A DNA stretch of 64,000 nt from Platerodrilus igneus. Taxonomy: Eukaryota; Arthropoda; Insecta; Coleoptera; Lycidae. How positions within the stretch are numbered: position 1 is the stretch's first letter; the number at the start of each line of letters is the position of its first letter. This document shows positions 55,094 to 64,000 of this stretch, piece after piece. Under the pieces are notes generated by a model. That model searched no databases, was not told where the DNA came from, and worked only from the letters and a program-made list of their open reading frames with translations. The position numbers and the translations under genes were made by a program. The stretch covers positions 6,262,001 through 6,326,000 of the forward strand of contig JARFIW010000139.1 of NCBI GenBank assembly GCA_036346225.1. Reading direction: 5' to 3'.

Positions 55094-56963
55094 GAGGCGG
55101 CTCCGTGGTGTAGTTGATATGTGTGTGACTACTACGCCCACGGTCCCGGATTCGAATCCCGACACGGTCCGCTTGAAAGATGTTAGGCAAGCATTTTTCA
55201 CAAAAATACACCCTCGTTCGGATAAGAGGTAAAAGGAGGTCCCGTGTGTTGTTACGGTTGGAATTTTCACGACGACTTTTGATTTTTAGCAGTGTATTAA
55301 ATAGTTAATTCTTTCCGTATTAGATTGTACATACTTTAATATTGATAGCCGCGTTATCAGGTACGAGTTTGCAGACCAGCTTAGTGGTATCATTTTGACG
55401 AAATTATTCATTTGAATCGTACACTTTTAATTTATGCTTGGGTTCGTATATATGCCCGCCTTCGTTGAAGGGATTTTAGCGAATTAATTTGAAAGGAAAT
55501 TATTCTGAGGTAATTGAATATAATTTTCCTTATTGCCTAATTGGGATTACGGCGATTCAAAAAGTTGAGTCCTCGACTGCTATTTGGTAACCACCTGTTA
55601 CACATTTTGTTTGGTTGCACATTGAACCCGATTGTGGATCGGTAAGTAAGCCGCGATTTTACTGACTGTAATTAGGAGATTATATTTTAGGGTTCTAGTT
55701 CTAATTCTAGTTCAAATTTTACTTCAGTTCCATTCAAGATTTATGTTCTACGTTTTGTTCCACGTGCTACACTCCACGTTGTACGTTCTGCTATTCTATG
55801 TTCTAGTACCGTTGTAACCAGTATGTTGAATTTCGAGTTCTAGATGTGGCATCTGTAATTAAAAGGAGAAGATGTATACAAGTAAGGATCCAGTAGACCC
55901 ATGCGAGATAATTGGTGGCGATATTCTACTGCCCGCGCCATCTGAGCTGGAACATCGTCATCCACATCAGCAGTTGGTGAGTCCGTTCCATATCTTATTT
56001 TTATCATCGCAACCGTTTGGTTGACTTTGCATGCTGGTGAATTACATTGTAACATTATTGGGTTTACTATAATAGGGTTGAGTTCTAATTTAGGGTGTTG
56101 AACATTGCATATTCACAACGCTTAATAGAGTATGTAAAACTAAGCCAACGACCCGCCTATTATTATTACAGGTATTATTGCAGATACCCTCAGTACTTAA
56201 GGGTTATACTGCTAGGATCCTAGTGCAACCCCTTATTTGCGTAGTAGTCTTTTTAAACCGGCCGTATGGTCGCAAATTTATGTTGCCTTGTTGGCTGTGT
56301 TACTATTTGATTTTAAAGTAAAATTTGAATTAATCAACTGATGTATTGGTATATGTATCATTAGAGTTGCACCATAACAAGTGGGTAAGTCCAGTTATTA
56401 ATTAAATTATAGTATATGTGTTTATTGTTATTAATTTGATATATTCTTGTATAGTAAATGTATTGAATAGCTATGAGGTCTACATTACTGTGTGTCAACG
56501 TATGTTAGCTGGATTGTATGCTGTGTGGGTATTATTTGTGATCGTTAGGAATTTCCTATCTCAGTTCCGTCGGAGCCCAGCTGTTAGAGTTAGGTGGCGC
56601 TCATTTTTGGCAAGAGGTTTGGTTGATGGTTTACCCCACTCCCCGCCTCGGTACTGGGTTAGCTCAGGGTACATGGAAACTGATTGCTCCGACTGCCCCG
56701 ATAAGCATTTACCTTGCTTACCTCATTAGCGATTTTAGTGTAAATTAGAATTCAGTTTGAAATCCCCCCCTTGCTCGTTTTCGTTGTATTGCAAGCGCCA
56801 CGTCCCGTTATAGTGTGAGTGTTGTCATGCACGTTAAAGATTCTTACCTTGCTTGGAACAGCAAGGGTTCGGCAAAATTCCAAATTTTTCAGGTAAAAAA
56901 AACTCGCTTCCTGGTCAATATAGTACCTTCGGGTGGAGCATTGGAAAATCAAATGTAAGGTAT
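55094..56963 (+). mobile_element. tRNA-derived SINE, copy 3, split by a solo LTR
   Basis: Full 5' head GGCGGCTCCGTGGTGTAG, A and B boxes (B box GATTCGAATCC). The body is interrupted at 55249/56813 and resumes at GTGTGAGTGTTGTCATGC. It ends AAATCAAATGTAAG before GTATGTGAAGG, which echoes GTATGTGAAAG at 54790 and so marks the outer target duplication of the SINE pair. Confidence 0.85.
55250..56812 (+). mobile_element. Solo LTR-like insertion, about 1563 bp, inside a SINE
   Basis: Begins TGTTACGG and ends CCGTTATA, imperfect inverted ends. Comparison with intact SINE copies shows that GTGT is duplicated at the junctions. It has no open coding domain; a GGTAAGTAAG donor-like site lies at 55639. 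Probably a second long-LTR family related in its ends to family A. Confidence 0.65.
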
Positions 56964-57240
56964 GTGAAGGGGGGTAAACAGCCTTTGGCTGCCAAGTTCC
57001 CCCAGCACCTGAACCTTTGTCAAAATAATATTTTTCCAATTTATCTTTTCGCACAATCAACATTAGTTGAAAATATTTCACAACCAACACCTGTAGTTGT
57101 TTATAATAATCATCACATTAAAGAGCACTTTTTCGTCATTGGGTTTTACATCTTGAAACTGGTCGGACTTGTACCTCAGCTTATTTATGTTCTGAGCTAT
57201 CCTACACCGTTCCCTGCAATTCTCACAACAGCCCATATAC

Positions 57241-57536
57241 ATTACATTTGATTTTCCAATGCTCCACCCGAAGGTACCACATTGGCCAGGAAGCAAGTTT
57301 TTTTACCTGGAAAATTTTGAATTTTGCCGAACCCTTGCTGTTCCAAGCAAGGTAGGGATCTTTAACGTGCGTGACTACACTCACACACGGGACCTCCATT
57401 TTACTTCTCATCTGAACGAGAGTGTATTTTTGTGAAAAATGCTCGCCTAATATTTTTCAAGCGGATCGTGTTGGGATTCGAACCCGGGACCTTGGGCGTA
57501 GTAGTCACACACATACCACTACGCCACGGAGCCGCC
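57241..57536 (-). mobile_element. tRNA-derived SINE, copy 4
   Basis: Complete on the minus strand: head GGCGGCTCCGTGGCGTAGTG, A box TGGCGTAGTGG, B box GGTTCGAATCC, body, and ATTTGATTTTCC-complement tail at the left. Flanked by ACAGCCCATATAC (57228-57240) and ACAGCCTATATAC (57537-57549). Confidence 0.9.
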
Positions 57537-57549
57537 ACAGCCTATATAC

Positions 57550-57849
57550 ATTACATTTGATTTTTTCCAATGCTCCACCCGAAGGTACTACATTGGCCAG
57601 GAAGCGAGTTTTTTTTTACCTGGAAAATTTTGAATTTTGCCGAACCCTTGCTGTTCCAAGCAAGGTAGGGATCTTTAACGTGCGTGACAACACTCACACA
57701 CGGGACCTTCATTTTACCTCTCATCCGAACGAGGGTGTATTTTTGTGAAAAATGCTCGCCTAACATTTTTCAAGCGGACCGTGTCGGGATTCGAACCCGG
57801 GACCTTGGGCGTAGTAGTCACACACATACCACTACGCCACGGAGCCGCC
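57550..57849 (-). mobile_element. tRNA-derived SINE, copy 5, tandem with copy 4
   Basis: Near-identical to copy 4, same orientation, flanked by ACAGCCTATATAC at 57537-57549 and 57851-57863. The short ORFs read through these copies are artefacts. Confidence 0.9.
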
Positions 57850-58099
57850 CACAGCCTATATACAGCTCGATTCCCTTCTATTGTTTTCTAATTATATGCC
57901 CTATTTCACCGAGATTCAGTGGAATGTGTAGCGGGTTAAGCAACATGTGGCTGCCAAGGATCCCTCAACACTTAAACTTTTGCCGTATTAATAGTTTTCA
58001 AGTAAATCCTTTCGCACAATTAACATTAGTTGAGAGTATTGCAAAACCAATATATGTAGTTGTTTATAATAATCACCATGTTTAAGTATAGTTATTGTT

Positions 58100-59817
58100 T
58101 TTGTCATTAGTTTTTCCATCTTGCGACAGGTTGGAAGAGTACCTCCATTGATTTCTATTCTAAGCTAGCCTACACATTTCCCTGAAATTCTTACAGCCTA
58201 CATCTTTCACTATCTGTGTGCTATAGTCTAACCTAGGTCTACCTCTACTTCTCTTTTTCCTATCTCTGCTTCTAATATATTCCGCACTATTTCGTCATGT
58301 CTTAGTATGTGGCCTACCATCCTAGCTCTCCTATTTTTTACTGTTTTCCACATAGTTCTTTCTTCCCCTACCATTTCTAGTACCTCTTTGTCTGTCTATG
58401 GCATCTTCATCATACGTCTGCAGCACCACATTTCATAGGCTTCTCCCTTTTCTTGTCTGCTTCTCCTACTATCCAGGCTTCACAAGCATACAGTGCTGTG
58501 CTCTACATATATGTTTTAAGAAATCTCTTCCTTGTATCTATGTTTGTGGTCTTTGAACACAGTAGTTGCTTTTTCTTGTTAATTGTAGCACGACCTTGTG
58601 CTAATTTTGTTTTATATCTTTTGTGCTTTTCCCATCTTGCGTTATTTGGCTTCCTAGGTAGCAGAAATCCTTAACCTCTTGTAATTCTCGTTACCCATTT
58701 GTATTCTTGTTTTTGATTTATTTTCCCCTTTTTTACATACTAGAACGTTAGTTTTATTTTTGTTTATTTTCATACCAAATCTCTCCGTTAGAACTGTTTC
58801 CATTTCATTAAGAGCAGCTTTTAACTCTCTTTGCTAGATGTTAATACAGCTATATGATTTGCAAATCGAAGCACATCAATCTTTTGTCCCTGCATATTAA
58901 TTCTAAATGTCTTCCTGCATTTGACAGTATTCATTGCCTCTTCAATGTACAAGTTAAATATTAATGGGGATAGGGTACATCCCTGTCTCACACCTTTCCT
59001 AATATTTACTTCTCTACTTCCTTGCTCTAATTCTATTACCGCTGTTTGCTCTTTGTATAAGCAGTGTACTATCCGTCTATCCCTAAAACTCATTCCAATC
59101 TTTTAGAGTATTTCAAACATTTTTTTCCATTTTATATTGTCGAATTCTTTTTCCAGATCTACAAACTTTATATATACGCTTTCCCCCTTCTCTATTGTTT
59201 CCTCCATTACCACCCTCAGATCTAAAATAGCCTCCCGTGTTCTCCTGTTTCGCCTAAACCCAAACTGATCTTCTCCTAGAATTTTTTCAGCTCGTTTTTC
59301 CATTCGTCTTTGTACAATTCTAGTTAATATTTTTAAAGCGTGTGCTGTAAGGTTATTGTTCGAAAATTTTCACATCTATCGGCGCTTCTCTTTTTGGTAT
59401 AGTTACTATGAGGTTACGTTTGACATATTTGGGTATCTCGTCGGTCTCATACATATAGCTTACAAGTCTGAAGAGACGTTCTGTTACTGCTTGTCCAGCG
59501 GCTTTTAGAGTTTCTGCTTACACCTTATCTGTACCCGGCGCCTTACTATTTTTCAGACTCTTTAATGCTAATTCAAACTCATCTCTAAGTATAGGATATC
59601 CCGGGTCATCATTTTCAATATCTGATTCCTGTTCTAATGCTGTTAATTCCTCTCCTGAATATAAATTCCGTATATATTCCTGCCATCTAGTTACTTTCTC
59701 TACATTTTCTATAATGACGTTTCCTCCAGCATCCTTTATATTTTTGCTATATGGTTTTATATCCCTAAAATTTATTCTAATTAATTTGTATGCTACGTCT
59801 GTCTTTCCTATTTCCAT
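58100..59817 (-). pseudogene. RTE-like reverse transcriptase, full-length but decayed
   Basis: In order on the minus strand: SLKNSKAPGTDKV (59518-59560), QFGFRRNRRTREAIL then KFVDLEKEFDNI (59103-59303). Next are GVRQGCTLSPLIFNLYIEE and LRFANHIAVLTSS (58821-59093), and a decayed C-terminal half to about 58100. One Asp of the FADD active site is lost (FANH). Frames are broken at about 59510, 59100 and 58820. Confidence 0.85.
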
Positions 59818-60108
59818 TTTAGTTCGTACCTCGTTTCACTTTTCATCAATCCATTGTTCTGTAGCTTTCCTGCATTTGCGAATAATTTTCCAAATCATGG
59901 CTTTGTATCTCTGTTTTCCTGTTTCGTCTGATCTATTTTTGTATCTTCGTGTTTCTTCTATTAAATTCAGGATATCCTTTGTTATCCATGGTTTTTATTT
60001 TATTTTGTGTATACCCCAGAATATCTCTGGCCGCCATGTCTAGGCTAGATTTAATGTTATTCCATTCTGTTTCTACTTCCTAAGTATCAGATATTTTCCC
60101 GATATCAT

Positions 60109-60943
60109 TCAGCAATTCATTTGACCTTTTTTCGAATCTTTCTTGAATATCTTTATTTTTAGTTTCTCTAAGTCCAAGTGTCTTTTTTCGTTCCTTTTTT
60201 TTAGATTTTTAAATTTAAGTGCGGCCTTCATAATTACGATGTTGTGGTCAGTGTCTAAATCTGCTTCCGGGTAGCTTCTACAATCTTTTATTTGATTTCT
60301 AAACCGTTGTCTAACAATAATGTAATCCATTTGATATTTTCCTGGCATCTTCCACGTGTATTGTATTCTAGCATGATGTTGAAATAATGTATTTGTGATG
60401 GTTAAGATGTTCTTGTCGCAAAATTCTACCAATTTGTTTCCCCTGTCATTCCTCGTACTTCAACCAAATAAACCTACTATCACTCCTTCCCTACCTTCAC
60501 CTACCACTGCATTAAAATCCCCCATAATTATTAAATTTTCATGTCCTTCTACGTATCTTAGTATGTCTTCGATATCTTTGTAGATCTCCTCTACCTCTTC
60601 CTCACGGTAGTTAGAGGTGGGCATGTATACTTGTATTATTACTGTGTTTACTGGTTTAGATTCAAAACTAACCATGAGTACTCCTTCGTTTTTGTAAGTA
60701 GTTTTCTACACGTCGTCCTATCTTTTTTCGCATAACTATCCCCACACCAGAATTTCCTTCCTCTGATCCTGTATGAATTACCCTGAAGTCTCCACTCCAA
60801 AAATCCCCCGCCTCTGGCCAGCGGACTTCGCTAATTCCTACTATGTTTAGTGTTAACCTATCCATTTCGAGTTTCAGGTTCTCTAGCTTACCTACTTGTT
60901 TCATACTTCCGATATTCCACGCTCCGACTCGCAGAATGTTCAC
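60109..60943 (-). pseudogene. RTE-like endonuclease (CFDP2-like)
   Basis: Starts at 60943 with LRVGAWNIGSM, then GISEVRWPEAGDFWSGDF (catalytic Glu), VQ/QVYMPTSNY, IIMGDFNAVVGEGREG (Asp and Asn) and DTDHNIV (Asp-His) near 60200. It is broken into three frames (60943-60668, 60675-60460, 60432-60109). The GLFG at 60463 precedes the expected start of the next segment. All catalytic motifs remain recognisable. Confidence 0.85.
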
Positions 60944-61336
60944 GGATTTTTTCTATTCTTTCGGATCATTTCGCGAAGTAGTCCCCTCCCGGAGAGCCGA
61001 TTGGGGGACTATTTTACCTCAGGAATCTTTTACCTTAGGTGATGCCATCATGTTTAACAATTTCTGTATGCAGTGTACTTGGGAGGGAATGTAGTGGTTT
61101 CCCGTTGCGTTCCACTTCGCAGTAGTGTGTCTTAGAATGTCATACCGACCCATATGGTCTCTGCCACTCTAAGTACCGAAAAAGCTGCTGCCTGTCTTAG
61201 TCTGGTTCCTCACTAAAGATCCCACTAATTTGGTTAAACCTATAGTTCGACTGTTTAGCTCATTGAAACACGCTAGCCATTCTACCTGTTCTAGTATTTT
61301 AGAACGCCGTCAAGGTGCAGGTCCGTTCAGAATGGA
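60944..61336 (-). other. RTE-like 5' leader
   Basis: Matches 29223-29655 (AGTAGTCCCCTCCCG, TAGTGTGTCTTAGA, TTCGCAATGGA or TTCAGAATGGA at the end). The shared outermost end marks the full-length 5' terminus of the element. Confidence 0.65.
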
Positions 61337-61494
61337 TACAATAACATAATGAAAATATATATAAAACACGATTTAATCTAAAAATTAATGTTAAAAAATT
61401 CGCAGCACAGAAGAAACAAAAGCAAAATAAATCCAAGATAACAAAAATATATTTAGTCAAACAGCTACATTGGAACTCAAAACTTACGTCTAAC

Positions 61495-61750
61495 TTATAG
61501 CTTCATTTTTCTTGCTTTTAGAGCAGCAAATTCGTCAATAATATTAATAGTAATCAATTTATTACAAATATCACGTTCCATTGCTACGAGTGATAACGAA
61601 CTCAAATGATCTTGCGATAAATTGAATTCTAGATACGTTTTCATTAACTTTAATCGATAAAATGAACGTTTTCCTCTTGCTACAGACATAGGTAGTATTA
61701 ATAATGTGTGTAACGCTATGCACATAGTTGCAAGAGTGAATCTAAATTAA
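61495..61750 (-). pseudogene. hAT transposase C-terminal dimerisation domain
   Basis: ILPMSVARGKRSFYRLKLMKTYL is the hATC core (usually IPVSVASGERSFSKLKL), followed by SQDHLSSLSLVAMERD and a terminal FAALKARKMKL. The frame begins before the ATG at 61725. Upstream transposase sequence is missing. It belongs with the hAT terminus at 54096. Confidence 0.8.
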
Positions 61751-62303
61751 TGTTACATATGAAGTGTAATAAATTAAAAGATTTTAATATTATGAAAATT
61801 ATTCGCTATGAATCTTTGAATGATAGCAGTTTATTTAAATTTTTATGCAATTAATGTCTTGACTATCTTTATCTTTTAAATAATTTTCTATGTCCATGCA
61901 GTTATCTGTGAATTTTTCTTTTAAAGATTATATAAATATTTAAAGATGTTATTGTGGTATTTTAATTGTTAAAACGTATCAGTAACGATTTAAATGTATT
62001 TAAAATTATATAAAAAACGTTTATTTGAAACTTTTAAAGTATAATCCCTTACATAATTTTTTAATAAATCCCCACGCCTCTTGCTTGATTCAGCAAATAA
62101 TGATAAATATCTTCAACATACTAAAAATATTTAAATTTGTGTAATTACAATTCGTTCCATTATTTATCAAATTTAGCGAATGATTAGAATTGGGTTTATA
62201 TTTAAAACATTGTATTGTAGTTTATTATTTTTCTTCTCGCAGTGGACTCGTTATCGTACACTTGCTCCACGCACACATTTAGTGTCTAAATTCAGTTCTT
62301 CCA
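61751..62303. other. No recognised gene
   Basis: AT-rich DNA with no convincing ORF. Confidence 0.4.

Positions 62304-62356
<53 letters not shown>
62304..62356. repeat. (TA)n tract at a Penelope-like insertion
   Basis: About 50 bases of AT dinucleotide, immediately left of the Penelope-like 3' terminal sequence. Confidence 0.9.
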
Positions 62357-62362
<6 letters not shown>

Positions 62363-62520
62363 TATTGGTTGTGGGTTTCAGGTCAGCTGGCAAGTTCAGT
62401 AATACTCTTTTTTATTGCCTAAATTTTCGAATTATTTTAATTCTTGATCACAGGCACTACAAATGATAAATTTTAAAAAACTGGTACAATTTGGTGTTAA
62501 AGTTACATACTAAATCGAGG
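62357..62520 (-). mobile_element. Penelope-like 3' terminus, second copy of the family
   Basis: GGTCAGCTGGCAAG, GCCTAAATTTTCG and CTTGATCACAGGC repeat the terminus at 3150-3245 in the same orientation and at the same distance from the TA run. No reverse transcriptase follows, so the copy is 5'-truncated or replaced. Confidence 0.7.
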
Positions 62521-64000
62521 TTTGTATAAATAATTAGCAACAATGTAAAAAATAACAGGAACTATAACGTAACATAACTAAAAATAATATAAAATGTATA
62601 ATTTAATAAAATGACACCATTTCAAATAAATTTGACGTTATTAAAGGATTTAAAAAGATAGTTGTTAGTACTACGGATAAAAACATCAATTTACCACTTT
62701 TATCAAGCTATTCTAAAATTTAAAAACACTACGGTTAACAAAGATTGATGAATAATTACTTGTTAAATGCAGATATAGAATATTATGTATTGATGAGACA
62801 GCGTTTGAGGTTTAAAAAAGCATTTTTCCATTTTTTCCAATACGAAGGGTATCTAATGTAACTTCAATTGAATGTGTATAGGTTTTGTCTTTAAGATTAT
62901 TATTTGTAATTTGTGCAGGATACTTTATGCCATTTATAAGTTTGATTTACCTAAAATGAAAGTCGTTTAATACATTTTAATTATAAAGCGAAATAAAATT
63001 ATAAAATGTCAAAATGAAATGTAAAAATACCAAAGCTGTTCTAAAATAGTAATTAAGTAGAATTAAGGTTAATGTATTGAATGCATCACTTATATAATAT
63101 TAGTTAGTAGGCTAGATATAGTTGTTTTTAGTTGTCCTAGGTGATAGTTGTTTAAAAATAATTAATTGATAAAAAATTTTGGAATTGATAATTTTTGGTA
63201 GACTGAATAGATGTTTTTGGCTCAAGAGCCTGTAAAATAAAATTTCTCAAAATTAATAGATGTGTTAAAGTGCATGCATTTTATTTGAATATAATAATAA
63301 GAAAGTGAAAAGGTTATACGACCATAATAATTACAAAAGGAAGATTTCCAATTATACTAACGTCGGGGCATCTTTTATGTATTGAAGAGTTGCAGCTGTG
63401 ATAGTGAATCATTTTGCAGCAGGGTTCAGTCTTCTTGGATTGCAGATCAGTTTATTTGGTGAAGTATTGAAGTGTTTTTAGTAATTGAGCAAATAAAGCA
63501 TATAGTTGGTGAAGTAGTAGTTAATTGTAGAACCTAAAACTATAGCAAAATCCATTTTGAACATAAACTAAAACATTCTTTTATTAGGTAGTCACTGAAA
63601 GCGTTCGAGGCGATTTGTGGTATCCTGTTTCAAAGCCCCTGTACACCCAGACACATTCAACGGAGTTGCAGGTATTTTAAGTTATATTTATATACACTTC
63701 ATTTAAAGTAACTTGTGAATAATTTAAATTTCAAACGTTTAACTAAATAAATATATGCTGAATAGATTTATCAATATTTGTATAATCACGATACGAAAGC
63801 ACAAAAAAGAGGTTAAGTGATTTTGATCTAACAACGCTTTAGGCGCCTGTGTCTTCAATACCTGTAAGGGGACAAAGAACCCACGTCTTCTTACAGAGTT
63901 TAAAATAGTAGATTCAGTTTTCCTGAGAGAGTTTCTAAAAGCCGTGGCATAATTAACTTTGAAAAGGTATTTATTTAAATCATTTTAAAGGCCAACACCA
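62521..64000. other. No recognised gene
   Basis: AT-rich. A GC-richer patch at 63590-63680 could belong to another element's leader, but nothing specific is supportable. Confidence 0.35.

Larger units (their letters stand above)
54244..61336 (-). mobile_element. RTE-like composite, copy 2, with 3'-transduced ends and later insertions
   Basis: TACAATAACAT occurs at both edges (54233-54243 and 61337-61347), so the whole block was retrotransposed as one unit. On the minus strand it runs from a 5' leader (61336-60944) through endonuclease, reverse transcriptase, the first RTE 3' end (about 58070), a second (about 57110) and a third with an ATGATGATG tail at 54244. Order and junctions match 29655-27226. 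SINEs and a solo LTR inserted later at 54797-56963 and 57241-57850. Confidence 0.8.
54096..61750 (-). mobile_element. Second hAT-like remnant, split by the RTE composite
   Basis: The left end is CAGTGACGGACCAACG at 54096, a hAT-type terminus followed by TTGCGCCCTTTG. Its interior is cut at 54243 and resumes at 61337 after a retrotransposed composite flanked by TACAATAACAT. The transposase C-terminus follows at 61495-61750 on the minus strand. No right terminus was found. Confidence 0.6.

Noticed and set aside
57480..57536. tRNA-like gene with perfect A and B boxes
   Set aside because: The tRNA-like head continues into a 300-bp dispersed repeat with target duplications, so it is a SINE head rather than a tRNA gene.
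54748..58085. Many ORFs of 60-133 codons on both strands with peptides about VRMRGKM or TLTHGT
   Set aside because: They are six-frame shadows of the tRNA-derived SINE copies; the nucleotide repeats explain them.

Overview
This 64 kb window is AT-rich, intron-using, transposon-dense DNA from an animal, most likely an insect. The basis is the mix of element families: Penelope-like, PIF/Harbinger, Tc1, ZMYM-type hAT, RTE-, R1- and CR1-like non-LTR, Copia, Gypsy, and a Polinton-like group. No conserved single-copy host gene was recognised. Nearly every coding region that can be named belongs to a mobile element, and most are decayed. Functions are assigned from motifs read by eye; no search was run.

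Layout. 1-660: R1-like non-LTR endonuclease running off the left edge (minus). 1017-1916: unrecognised minus-strand ORFs. 2032-11461: one long solo LTR (TGCTACG...CGTAACA, 4-bp duplication ACAC) split by an 8 kb Penelope-like cluster punctuated by four (TA)n tracts. 11.5-18.05 kb: an unrecognised element with divergent ORFs, ending in a Polinton-like right terminus and itself carrying an intact 1353-bp sister solo LTR (15963-17315, duplication ATAC). 19.1-25.4 kb: LTR debris around a PIF/Harbinger transposon with an apparently intact two-exon transposase and a convergent Myb/SANT-like partner gene. 25684-30158: a Tc1 element holding a CR1/Jockey-like non-LTR, which holds an RTE-like element. 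31.8-42.3 kb: a Copia fragment abutting a Gypsy element, with a perfect Polinton-like inverted-repeat element (36117-38997) inside the Gypsy reverse transcriptase. 44449-53393: a hAT element containing a SINE and a second Polinton-like copy (48606-52938). 54096-61750: a second hAT remnant split by a retrotransposed RTE composite, which also carries five-prime-to-three-prime chains of RTE 3' ends, four SINE copies and a 1.56 kb solo LTR. 62304-64000: a Penelope-like 3' end and unassigned DNA.

The most interesting content is the Polinton-like group at 11.5-18.0, 36.1-39.0 and 48.6-52.9 kb. The members are linked by shared termini (AG...CT, 6-bp duplication where measurable), shared arm modules, and a shared fragment of a protein resembling the N-terminus of arthropod proteins found with type-B DNA polymerases. 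Two members carry an unrecognised 275-residue protein gene behind a conserved TATA promoter; one copy is open, the other broken. The genes here do not form a host pathway; they interact through nesting, which gives a readable relative chronology.
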